Origin: Bacteroidota bacterium
GTDB lineage: Bacteria; Bacteroidota; Bacteroidia; Chitinophagales; Chitinophagaceae
Direction of reading: 5' to 3'
Assembly: GCA_018266555.1 (NCBI GenBank)
Contig: JAFEAF010000006.1
Coordinates: 1 to 37,085 of the forward strand
Length of the DNA: 37,085 nt
Every line of letters begins with the position of its first letter. Within the stretch, counting starts at the first letter, position 1. The notes below the pieces were generated by a model, which worked only from the letters and a program-made list of their open reading frames with translations, was not told where the DNA came from and made no database searches. Below, piece after piece: positions 13,641-22,483 of the stretch. The translations under genes and the position numbers were made by a program.

Positions 13641-16600
13641 ATGAATAATATTTCAATTGCTTATGTTATTAGCCGAGAACTTTTATTAAAAAAAATCCTG
13701 AGGATCATGAAACTAACCGTTGCCATTTTACTCATTACCTGTATGCATGTAGCCGCAGCAGGCCATAGCCAGGATCATGTCACTCTTAATCTGAAATCAG
13801 TTGAACTCAGAAAAGCGTTGATCAGTATCGAAAAGAAAACTAATTACCGCTTTTTATTCAATGAAAATTTACTTTCAAAAATACCAAAAGTTGATGTATC
13901 TGTTACAGATATGCCCGTGGGAGAGGTACTCAACCAGATTTTACAAAATACCGGCATCAGTTTCAAAATTTTTGAAAATAATCTTATCGTACTGAGGCCA
14001 TCTGAAGAAGGCAGGCTTGCAGAGTTGCAGGATCTGAAAGTCAGTGGACATGTTAGCGGATCCGGCGGAGCAATTCTCGCCGGAGTTTCGGTAACTATAA
14101 AAGGAACCACTACGGGAACAATAACAGACCAAAATGGTAATTATTCCATTACAGTACCGGATGATGCTGTGCTGGTTTTCAGTTATGTTGGATACGAGGA
14201 TCAGGAAATAGCAGTCTCCGGTAAATCCACTTTAAATGTTTCCTTGCAATTATCAACAAAAATTATGGACCAGGTTGTGGTAGTTGGTTATGGAAGTTCC
14301 AAAAAACTGGATTTGACAGGATCCGTTGCACAGGTGAAGGGAGAAGAAGTCGCAAAGCAATCAACCTTCAGCCCAATCAGCGCCTTACAGGGAAAAGTAG
14401 CAGGGGTACAAATCAATAATACAGGCGCACCCGGTTCTCCACCGGAGATCAGGATCCGTGGAGTAGGTACGGTATATGGTAATCCAAATCCATTATATGT
14501 AGTAGATGGAGTCTGGTATGATGATATCAGTTTTTTAAACAGTAATGATATCGAAAGCATCAGTGTTTTAAAAGATGCTTCTTCAGAATCTATTTATGGT
14601 ATCAGGGCAGCCAACGGTGTAATATTGATTACTACAAAAAAAGGAAAAAGAAATGATGGTAAGCCGACTATTAACTACAACGGTTGGGCAGGTAACCAGG
14701 TAGTGACCAATCAAATTAAAATGGCTACAGGCAGTGAGTATGAAACGATGGTTAATGAACTAAATGTGATTAATGGAAAACCCGCTCAATATAGCGATCC
14801 GGCATCTGTTGGTAATACAGACTGGTATCACCAAATACTGAGAAATGCATTTGTAACCAATCAACAGGTTTCTGTGACAGGTGGCAGCCAAAAATCAACT
14901 TACAATTTTTCATTGGGCTACTATAATCAAAACGGTCTTGTAAAAACAAATACATTCAACCGTTATAATTTTCATCTTCAGAATGACTATGAACTTGCAA
15001 AGTTTCTAAAGGTGGGAGCAACAATAAATGGGGCTTTAAGTAATTCCAATGATATAGACGGTTCCATTTTTCACCAACTCTATTCTGCAGCCCCCAATGT
15101 CCCTGTTTATTACGCCGATGGGACCTATGGCGACCCTAATGATTTCAAAGTGGGAAGCTCCAATCAATTTAATCCACAGGTTACTGTTGACTTTTTCAAT
15201 AATCACACCCGTACCTACAAGCTAAATGGTAATGCTTATGCAGAATTAAAGTTTGCAAAACATTTCACTTTCCATACCAGTGCCGGCGGCGATTTTGAAC
15301 AAAGTGAAATAAATAATTATGCCCCTGTTTATACCGCAACAATAGCTCAGAGAAATACGGTGAGCAAGCTTAATGTTTCCCGGAATGAAAACAGGAATTG
15401 GATCGTAGAAAACACATTGACTTATGATAGAAAAATCAATGATCATTCTTTTAAAATTTTGATTGGCCAGGGTGCACAGGAATATAAGTTTTACGGATTA
15501 TCGGCATCCGTTCAGAATGTACCTCCCGGAAGCGGCAACCAATACCTTTCTTTAGGAACTGCCAGTTCAGCCAACCTGTCGGATAATGGAAGCCTGAGCC
15601 GGGTAAGTTCCTATTTCGGCCGGTTGAATTATTCCTATAAGGATAGGTATTTACTGACTGCAAGCATGAGAGCTGATGGCTCATCAAAATTCAGTGAATC
15701 GAATCGTTGGGGATATTTTCCTTCTGTAGGATTAGGGTGGATAATTACTAATGAAAAATTCATGGAAAGCCAGCACTTATTTGACAATTTAAAACTCAGG
15801 GGAAGCTGGGGTAAGATTGGAAATATGTCTGTTCCTGCTAATCTTTCAGTATTGACTGTTACACAAAATGCCGGCTTCATCTACGTAGGCGGCAATGGAA
15901 GTACATCTACAGGTGCCAGCATCAATACGGTGGTACCTCCGGCTACTTATTGGGAAAGAGGAGAAGGTACTGATGTAGGATTGGAAGCCTCAATGCTAAA
16001 CAGCAGGCTGTATGCAGAGTTGGATTGGTACAACAAAAAAACTGAAAAAGCCATATTTGATATTCCAATATTAGGTACAATAGGTACGAATAGCGGAACG
16101 ATTATTGGGAACCAGGCAACATTCCAAAACCAGGGATTTGAATTTTTAGTAACCTGGAAAGACAGAATAAACAAAGACTGGAATTATTCAATCAGTGCCA
16201 ATGCAGGAATAAACAAGAACAAAGTTTTGGATGTATCCACTGGCGCTAACCCAATATATCAAGCTGTCGGCACCACAGGTTCCAATAATTTTAATACCCG
16301 TACAATTATTGGAGAACCTATTGGAGAATTTTTTGGCTACCAGGTTATCGGTGTTTTCCAATCAGCCCAGGATATTTCAGATTACAAATCTTCGGGTGGT
16401 GTAGTTGTTCAGCCAAATGCCAAACCCGGTGATTTTAAATACAAGGATGTAAACGGAGATGGCGTCATTGATGCAAAAGATAAAGTTGTATTAGGCAATC
16501 CGAATCCGAAACTGATCTTCGGTATCAACACAAATGTTTCCTATAAAGATTTTGATCTCACACTGGACTTCCAGGGTGTTTCCGGTGTACAGGTATATAA

Positions 16601-16988
16601 TGCCAACCTCGGTTTGAGATATGGAACAGAGAATTTCACTGAAGATTTTTATAAGAATCGCTGGCATGGGCAGGGTACCAGTAATTTTTATCCATCTGCA
16701 AATATTGGCGGTAGTTCCAATTATTTATCTAATTCATTTTATGTGGAAGATGGAAGCTATTTCAGGATCAGGAATATGCAGTTGGGTTACACTTTGCCTC
16801 AACATTGTTTAAAGAATACGGGCATTTCGAGATTAAGAGTGTATGTGAATGCACAAAATGCTTTTAACTTTTTTAAATACCGTGGCTTCAGCCCTGAAGT
16901 GGGCGGAGCGCCAACAAGAGCTGGCATTGATGTCAATGTATATCCACTGTATGCCACATATAATTTCGGAGTAAATCTTACTTTTTAA
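13641..16988 (+). CDS. susC: SusC/RagA family TonB-linked outer-membrane transporter with STN domain
   Basis: TonB-dependent outer-membrane channel that imports oligosaccharides together with its SusD lid. The 1115-residue protein has a long N-terminus typical of this clade ending in a signal peptide (about 1-44), an STN domain (about 46-118, TLNLKSVELRKALISIEKKT to NNLIVL) used for signalling to FecR, a carboxypeptidase-regulatory-like Ig domain (about 133-205, VSGHVSGSGGAILAGVSVTIKG), a TonB-box region DQVVVVGYG near 210-218, the plug (IRIRGVGTVYGNPNPLYVVDG, LKDASSESIYGIRAANGVILITTKKG), and a long beta-barrel ending in a C-terminal aromatic residue (GVNLTF). A second ATG at 13707 would also give a signal peptide. 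Its specificity cannot be read from sequence; neighbours point to beta-1,2-glucan. Confidence 0.96.
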   Translation: MNNISIAYVISRELLLKKILRIMKLTVAILLITCMHVAAAGHSQDHVTLNLKSVELRKALISIEKKTNYRFLFNENLLSKIPKVDVSVTDMPVGEVLNQILQNTGISFKIFENNLIVLRPSEEGRLAELQDLKVSGHVSGSGGAILAGVSVTIKGTTTGTITDQNGNYSITVPDDAVLVFSYVGYEDQEIAVSGKSTLNVSLQLSTKIMDQVVVVGYGSSKKLDLTGSVAQVKGEEVAKQSTFSPISALQGKVAGVQINNTGAPGSPPEIRIRGVGTVYGNPNPLYVVDGVWYDDISFLNSNDIESISVLKDASSESIYGIRAANGVILITTKKGKRNDGKPTINYNGWAGNQVVTNQIKMATGSEYETMVNELNVINGKPAQYSDPASVGNTDWYHQILRNAFVTNQQVSVTGGSQKSTYNFSLGYYNQNGLVKTNTFNRYNFHLQNDYELAKFLKVGATINGALSNSNDIDGSIFHQLYSAAPNVPVYYADGTYGDPNDFKVGSSNQFNPQVTVDFFNNHTRTYKLNGNAYAELKFAKHFTFHTSAGGDFEQSEINNYAPVYTATIAQRNTVSKLNVSRNENRNWIVENTLTYDRKINDHSFKILIGQGAQEYKFYGLSASVQNVPPGSGNQYLSLGTASSANLSDNGSLSRVSSYFGRLNYSYKDRYLLTASMRADGSSKFSESNRWGYFPSVGLGWIITNEKFMESQHLFDNLKLRGSWGKIGNMSVPANLSVLTVTQNAGFIYVGGNGSTSTGASINTVVPPATYWERGEGTDVGLEASMLNSRLYAELDWYNKKTEKAIFDIPILGTIGTNSGTIIGNQATFQNQGFEFLVTWKDRINKDWNYSISANAGINKNKVLDVSTGANPIYQAVGTTGSNNFNTRTIIGEPIGEFFGYQVIGVFQSAQDISDYKSSGGVVVQPNAKPGDFKYKDVNGDGVIDAKDKVVLGNPNPKLIFGINTNVSYKDFDLTLDFQGVSGVQVYNANLGLRYGTENFTEDFYKNRWHGQGTSNFYPSANIGGSSNYLSNSFYVEDGSYFRIRNMQLGYTLPQHCLKNTGISRLRVYVNAQNAFNFFKYRGFSPEVGGAPTRAGIDVNVYPLYATYNFGVNLTF

Positions 16989-17007
16989 TTCTTTGAAAAA
17001 TATTTAT

Positions 17008-18503
17008 ATGAAAACAAAATTTAAAAAAGCAGATATAAAAATAGCTTTCATACTTTTCAGTTTTCCGTTTTTAACAGGGATATTGGAAGGATGCAAGAAA
17101 AGCTTCTTAGATGTGGCACCGCAGGGACAACAACCTACACAACAATTCTGGCAATCACAGGATGATGCCACTAAAGCAGTAAATGCCATGTATGCTAATT
17201 TACGCAGTTGGACGGAAGTGGCCTTTGCACCCATTGCAGTAGAGAGCCTGGGTTCAGATGAGCTGAAAAAGGCAGTGATCCCGGTGATGCTACGTTTATG
17301 AATGACTTTGACAATTTCACAGCTACATCTACAGAAGGACAGCTTAGTGATTTCTGGAAAGGCCAATACCAGGAAATTAATTTATGCAACCAGGTCCTGG
17401 ATAATATTCCTGCCCTCAGCATGGATGCCACTTTAAAAGCCCGGTATTTATTAGAATCAAAATTTTTACGGGCCTATTCGTATTTCAGGCTGGTTCGTGC
17501 TTTTGGCGATGTTCCGCTAAGATTGCATCTGCCTAAAGATGCCAGCGAATATAATATTCCGAGGACACCTAAAGCTCAGGTATGGGCTGCTATCGAACAG
17601 GATTTAAATGACGCTGCTGCAGGTTTACCCACTTCCTACACAGGAGCAGATGTAGGACGTATCACCAAAGGTGCTGCATTAGCCCTACATGCAAAAGTGG
17701 CCATGTACCAGGCCAAATGGAATGATGTAAAAACATACACAGACCAGGTTATCGGATTGGGAGTATATTCTTTATTCCCTGATTTTGAAAAAATGTTCCG
17801 GGTACAAAATGAAAATTGTTCAGAATCCATTTTCGAAATTCAAACAGCATTAATACCCGGTAATCCGGCTGCATCTAATTCCCAGTATTCACAAGTGCAG
17901 GGTGTAAGGGGTGTTCCAGCCGGTGGGTGGGGTTTCAATGTGCCCACGCAAGACCTGGTGGATGCCTTTGAGCCGGGTGATCCCCGTTTAAATGCAACTA
18001 TTATTTTCAGAGGTACTACCACTGCAGAAGGAGATGCTATTCCATCCACTGTTCCCAACCCGATGTATAATTATAAATCTTATGTTCCTTTCAGCATGTA
18101 TGTAAGCGGTTTTAATCAAGGATGCCAGCAAAATATTAGAGTGCTCCGCTATGCAGACGTTTTATTGATGAATGCAGAAGCCAATAATGAATTGGGGAAT
18201 ACTACAGCAGCACTGACATCTTTAAACAAAGTTAGACAGAGGGCAAGAGCTGGCAATAGTGGTATTTTACCCGATGTTACTACTACAGATAAAGCTGCCT
18301 TAAGAAATGCAATCTGGCATGAAAGAAGAGTGGAGATGGCTATGGAATTTGACCGTTATTTTGATGTAATTCGCCAGGGAAGAGCGGCAACTCTTTTCGG
18401 TCCCAAGGGATGGCAGGCAAATAAAAATGAAGTATGGCCCATTCCTCAAAGTGAAATTGATTTGAGCGCTGGCATATTGACACAAAATCCCGGGTATAAT
18501 TAA
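17008..18503 (+). pseudogene. susD: SusD/RagB family glycan-binding lipoprotein, frameshifted
   Basis: Surface lipoprotein that caps SusC and binds the glycan. The N-terminal piece (ATG 17008 to TGA 17299-17301) has a lipobox with Cys29 (GILEGCKKSFLDVAPQG) and the SusD N-terminal DDATKAVNAMYANLR segment. The remainder continues in the -1 frame to 18503 with the TPR-like and SusD/RagB domains (FLRAYSYFRLVRAFGDVPL, RYADVLLMNAEANNELGN, HERRVEMAMEFDRYFDVIRQG). The frames join at an A5 run at about 17265-17270: adding one A would read DELKKGSDPGDATFMNDF without interruption and give a normal SusD of about 499 residues. Everything else looks intact, so this is either a recent mutation, a phase-variable site or a homopolymer sequencing error. 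The gene begins 19 bases after susC. Confidence 0.9.
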
Positions 18504-18624
18504 TTTTTAAAATTTCAGACCATGTATATGAAATGAGCCATAAAATTTCGGCTATTATTCCAACAGGCGATGATAATTTTAAGGCGAATTCCATGTGACA
18601 AATAAAATAATAAAAAATATACAC

Positions 18625-19461
18625 ATGAAAAAAATTTTTATAAATAACAGTTTACTGCTGCTACTGGCCTGTGGTACACTTTTGACATCTTGTTATAAAT
18701 CCTTTGACCCAAAATCTTACCAACCCCCGTTTACCATTAACGGATATACTTCTGTAGCAGAAATAGGCCAGGGAAGTTTAGTTGGATATTGGGCTTTTGA
18801 TGGAAGCTATATTGACAGTGTCTCCAATACTTCTGCTACCGGTGTAGCTACTAGTTTTGCCCCGGGATTTAAAGGCCAGGCATTTCAAGGCGCCAATAAT
18901 GGTTATGTCATTTCCGCATTGCCAAATGCCATTAAGAATTTGAAAAGTTTTACTATTGATTACTGGATCAATAGTCCCCAAAACACAAATGGTATTGTAG
19001 CGCCTGTTGTTATCTCCCGTGATGATCAATTCTGGGGATCACTCGATATGTTTTTTGAAAATGGAAGTACCGCAACAAGTGCAAATCTGAAAATACATTT
19101 TAACGGGCAAAGTGAAGTATGGTTTACGAATGGTATCCTTACCAATCCCTGGAATAGCTGGCAGAATATTGCCTTGACATACAATGCCACTAATTCTACA
19201 TTTACTTTGTACCAGGGCGGAACTGCCATAGCATCACAAACAGCAACCGGTTTAGGAAATTTAGTATTCCCTTCTACTGCAACGAAAATTATTTTTGGTA
19301 CCGAACAATTTCAATGCTCACCCAGTATTGGAACGGCAGGCGGTTCACAAGGCTGGGCCAGTTACCTGACCGGTCAGATGGACGAAGTGAGAATTTACAG
19401 TAAAGCCTTAAGTGCAACAGAACTACAGGCATTGATTGTTTTGCAGGGAAAAGGAAAATAA
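18625..19461 (+). CDS. LamG-domain lipoprotein (putative surface glycan-binding protein)
   Basis: A 278-residue lipoprotein (from ATG 18625; an upstream GTG frame at 18595 adds ten unlikely residues). The signal peptide ends in LLTSC with Cys23. The mature protein is essentially one concanavalin A-like LamG (Laminin_G_3 type) domain at about 50-275: GSLVGYWAFDGSYIDSVSN, FTIDYWINSP, WNSWQNIALTYNATNSTFTLYQGG, and the closing GQMDEVRIYSKALSATELQALI. Its place after susCD is that of SusE/SusF-type surface glycan-binding proteins, so binding of the target polysaccharide at the cell surface is inferred. It shares the NGYTS...LVGYWAFDGSYIDSVS segment with the next gene, indicating duplication. 121 bases separate it from susD. 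Confidence 0.85.
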   Translation: MKKIFINNSLLLLLACGTLLTSCYKSFDPKSYQPPFTINGYTSVAEIGQGSLVGYWAFDGSYIDSVSNTSATGVATSFAPGFKGQAFQGANNGYVISALPNAIKNLKSFTIDYWINSPQNTNGIVAPVVISRDDQFWGSLDMFFENGSTATSANLKIHFNGQSEVWFTNGILTNPWNSWQNIALTYNATNSTFTLYQGGTAIASQTATGLGNLVFPSTATKIIFGTEQFQCSPSIGTAGGSQGWASYLTGQMDEVRIYSKALSATELQALIVLQGKGK

Positions 19462-19485
19462 TTTTTAATTTATCAACTCATTATT

Positions 19486-20601
19486 ATGAAAAATAGCATT
19501 TATATTTTAACAATTTCGCTGCTGGGGTTTGCAATGACTGGTTGCAAAAAAACAGGCAGCAACAGCGGTATCACTGTAAACGCTGTGCAACCAACCATAA
19601 CAACCAATGATGCGACCAACGTAAGCAGTGTGGGCGCTACAGTTGGCGGTAATATTTCAAGTGATGGCGGCTCCATAGTAATGGAATCCGGCATTTGCTA
19701 TGGCACCGCAAGCGGAGTAGATACATCGAAAAACAAAACCCCGGTGTATTCCATCGGCGGAAATTTTTCAGTCACTCTGAAAAATTTAGCATTGCTTACC
19801 AAATACTATTATAAGGCTTATGCCATCAATGAAAAAGGTATTACTTATGGCGCAGAAAAATCCTTCTTTGTACCGGTGAATGGATATACCAGTTCTTCAC
19901 AAGTTGGAGCAGCAAACTTAGTAGCCTATTGGGCCTTCAATGGTAGTTATATTGATAGTGTATCAAAAACGGTGGGTACACCGAATCATCCAACTGCATT
20001 AAGTTTTGTAACCGGTAAAATGGGGCAGGCTTTACAAATTGCCAGCCCGGGTTATGTTAATTCAAATGTAACTAACACCATTGCCAACCTAAGCAGTTTT
20101 ACTATGGCATGCTGGATACAGCAACCGGCAAGCCTGAGCAGCGGGCCAACAACCTATATGCCTTTTTCGTTAAATAAATCCGGGTATTCTTGGGAACAAA
20201 CTAAATTTTTCATGTTATTCAATGAAGCGGATAATGCTTCAAATTCCTATGGCAAAGTTTGCCTGATGGATCAATGGTTTGATAAGGGCAAAGTTTGGCC
20301 AAGAATGCTGGATGGAAACTGGCATCAAATGGTAATTACATTCGATGGTACTACCGGAGCGATACGAGTGTATATTGATGGCGCACTTTTATCTCAGAGC
20401 AGTACATCTTCGTTTGCCCCGCAGGCAAACTTTGGTACAGCAGATAGTTTTACATTAGGCGGACCTGATGACAATGCCAATACGGCAAATGGATGGATGA
20501 ATGCATTAAGCGGAAACTTAGATGAGTTTAAAGTGTTCAATAAAGTGTTAAGCCTTTCGGATATACAATCCTTATACGCTTTGCAAAATCAAGGTTTCTG
20601 A
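19486..20601 (+). CDS. LamG-domain lipoprotein with N-terminal FN3-like domain
   Basis: A 371-residue lipoprotein with lipobox FAMTGC (Cys20). Residues about 33-132 form an Ig/fibronectin-III-like domain of the kind common in Bacteroidota surface proteins (ATNVSSVGATVGGNISSDGG, ESGICYG, YYKAYAINEKGITYGAEKSF). Residues about 138-371 are a LamG domain (NLVAYWAFNGSYIDSVSK, FTMACWIQQP, DGNWHQMVITFDGTTGAIRVYIDG, LDEFKVFNKVLSLSDIQSLY). It is paralogous to the preceding protein in the LamG part, with an added spacer domain that may push the binding module further from the membrane. It starts 25 bases after the preceding stop and is followed by a strong hairpin terminator. Glycan binding is inferred from position and fold. 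Confidence 0.85.
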   Translation: MKNSIYILTISLLGFAMTGCKKTGSNSGITVNAVQPTITTNDATNVSSVGATVGGNISSDGGSIVMESGICYGTASGVDTSKNKTPVYSIGGNFSVTLKNLALLTKYYYKAYAINEKGITYGAEKSFFVPVNGYTSSSQVGAANLVAYWAFNGSYIDSVSKTVGTPNHPTALSFVTGKMGQALQIASPGYVNSNVTNTIANLSSFTMACWIQQPASLSSGPTTYMPFSLNKSGYSWEQTKFFMLFNEADNASNSYGKVCLMDQWFDKGKVWPRMLDGNWHQMVITFDGTTGAIRVYIDGALLSQSSTSSFAPQANFGTADSFTLGGPDDNANTANGWMNALSGNLDEFKVFNKVLSLSDIQSLYALQNQGF

Positions 20602-20636
20602 AAATGATATAAACTTCAAATTTGAATGCTGGTTGC

Positions 20637-20683
20637 AAAGGGTGCATAAATGTTCTAATAATTTTTTGCACCCTTTATTTTTC
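20637..20683 (+). terminator. Intrinsic terminator after the SusCD-LamG genes
   Basis: AAAGGGTGCA (20637-20646) pairs perfectly with TGCACCCTTT (20667-20676) around a 20-base AT-rich loop, followed by ATTTTTC. It would end, or attenuate, the susC-to-LamG transcript before the enzyme operon. Confidence 0.7.
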
Positions 20684-20756
20684 TGAATCTATAAAATGAA
20701 ATAGCATCCTTTTAATAAAGCACGGGTAAGATCCGTAAGTAAAAACAAAATAAGTA

Positions 20757-22472
20757 ATGATTGGTGAACAAAAAAAAGTGGGCATATTCAATCTGACTTC
20801 AGCTTCCCTGGTATTTTTTTTGTTCCTGTATACTAGTTGCAAAAAATCAACTACCCCACCAGCACCGCCACCACCTCCGCCTGCGGGAACAGCCTTTCAG
20901 GCAAATACACATACTATTAATACTGTCACTTTTAATTCCACCGGAATATTATATGGAATAACGGTTAACCCCGTCATTCAAATTTCATTTTCTGATAAAG
21001 TGGATAGGAATTCTGTGCCGGCTTCCATATCATACTATAATAGAAGCCAATCATCATCTAATGTAACCTTCAATGTCACTTACCAAAATAATGACAGCAC
21101 TTTATTAATAACGCCAGCCAATAACCTGAGTTTTTTAAACGAATACATTTTCTCTCTGACCACTTTATTAAAATCTGTATCAGGAAAATATCTGACAAAC
21201 AGGTTAGATCTTGATTTTTACACACAAATAGATTCTACTGATAAATTTCCCCGGATTACTGATTCGGCATTACTGGACCTGGTTCAAAGTCAAACATTCA
21301 AATACTTCTGGGATTTTGGCCACCCTGTAAGCGGTATGGCAAGAGAACGGAATACATCAGGAGATATAGTAACCACAGGAGGCACGGGTTTCGGAATCAT
21401 GGCTATTCCTGTTGCTATCAACAGGAATTTTATTACAAGAACTAATGGACTGGCAAGAGTACAAAAAATTGTAAGTTTCCTGAGTGGTAATGCACAACGT
21501 TTTCATGGAGCATTTTCGCACTGGATGAATGGAAATACCGGCGTTGTGGTTCCATTCGGCTCAAATGATGACGGAGCGGATATTGTTGAAACCTCTTACA
21601 TGATGATGGGGTTATTGACAGCCCGTCAATATTTTAATGGAACGGATGCTGCAGAAATTAATTTGAGAAATGATATTAATAACCTTTGGAATGCTGTGGA
21701 ATGGGACTGGTTCAGGCGGAATGGAAAAAATGTTTTATACTGGAACTGGAGCCCAAATTACGGATGGGCCGTAAATGTTCCGGTACAAGGATGGAATGAA
21801 ACATTAATTACGTATGTACTCGCTGCTTCTTCCACAACGCATGGAATCCCCAAAACGGTATATGACAGTGGCTTTGCAAGAAATGGAAGTATGAAGAATA
21901 ATAACACTTACTATGGTTATCAGTTGCCATTAGGCCCGGCATTTGGCGGACCTTTATTTTTTGAGCACTATTCATTTCTTGGTATTAATCCAACCGGCCT
22001 GTCAGATGCTTATGCAAATTATCAAACACAAACACTGAATCATTCTAAAATAAACTATGAGTATTGCAAAGCAAACCCGATGAGTTATTATGGCTACAGC
22101 AATTTATGCTGGGGGCTTACCGCCAGTGATATTCCTACAGGATACACCGCCAGTTCTCCTACCAATGATGTAGGCGTCATCGCTCCAACTGCTGCGATTT
22201 CTTCTCTTCCCTACACGCCTGTGGAATCTATGCAGGCATTAAAATTTTTTTATTACACCCTCGGTGATAAATTGTGGGGGCCATACGGATTTAAGGATGC
22301 ATTCAGTTTAAAAGATGGCTGGTTCGCCAGTTCCTACCTGGCCATTGATGAAGGGCCGATTATTTGTATGATTGAAAATTACCGAAGCGGTTTGCTGTGG
22401 AATTTATTTACCAGTTGCCCGGAAGTAAAAGCAGGATTGCAATCCCTTGGCTTCAGTGCTCCTTATTTATAA
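20757..22472 (+). CDS. GH144-like beta-1,2-glucanase lipoprotein with N-terminal Ig-like domain
   Basis: A 571-residue lipoprotein (LYTSC, Cys28) with a short proline-rich linker (about 34-42) and a bacterial Ig-like (Big_5 type) domain at about 55-150. The catalytic (alpha/alpha)6 domain at about 160-571 belongs to the 'glucoamylase/Glycoamylase' family, which contains GH144: LLDLVQSQTFKYFWDFGHPVSGMARER, TTGGTGFGIMAI, RFHGAFSHW, NDDGADIVETSYMMMGLL, AIDEGPIICMIENYRSGLLWNLF. The acidic cluster D271, D275 and E278 has the same spacing as the three acidic residues I recall as important in the Chitinophaga pinensis endo-beta-1,2-glucanase. As a lipoprotein next to susCD it is the likely surface endo-acting enzyme. 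The next gene, 11 bases on, is a paralogue. The reaction is inferred from family. Confidence 0.85.
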   Translation: MIGEQKKVGIFNLTSASLVFFLFLYTSCKKSTTPPAPPPPPPAGTAFQANTHTINTVTFNSTGILYGITVNPVIQISFSDKVDRNSVPASISYYNRSQSSSNVTFNVTYQNNDSTLLITPANNLSFLNEYIFSLTTLLKSVSGKYLTNRLDLDFYTQIDSTDKFPRITDSALLDLVQSQTFKYFWDFGHPVSGMARERNTSGDIVTTGGTGFGIMAIPVAINRNFITRTNGLARVQKIVSFLSGNAQRFHGAFSHWMNGNTGVVVPFGSNDDGADIVETSYMMMGLLTARQYFNGTDAAEINLRNDINNLWNAVEWDWFRRNGKNVLYWNWSPNYGWAVNVPVQGWNETLITYVLAASSTTHGIPKTVYDSGFARNGSMKNNNTYYGYQLPLGPAFGGPLFFEHYSFLGINPTGLSDAYANYQTQTLNHSKINYEYCKANPMSYYGYSNLCWGLTASDIPTGYTASSPTNDVGVIAPTAAISSLPYTPVESMQALKFFYYTLGDKLWGPYGFKDAFSLKDGWFASSYLAIDEGPIICMIENYRSGLLWNLFTSCPEVKAGLQSLGFSAPYL

Positions 22473-22483
22473 AGTATTGAAAG

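Noticed and set aside
17255-17301. Programmed -1 frameshift signal in susD
   Set aside because: The frame reads CTG AAA AAG, so the slippery site would be G AAA AAG, not the efficient A AAA AAG, and no clear downstream stem was seen. SusD genes are not known to use frameshifting; a lost A is simpler.
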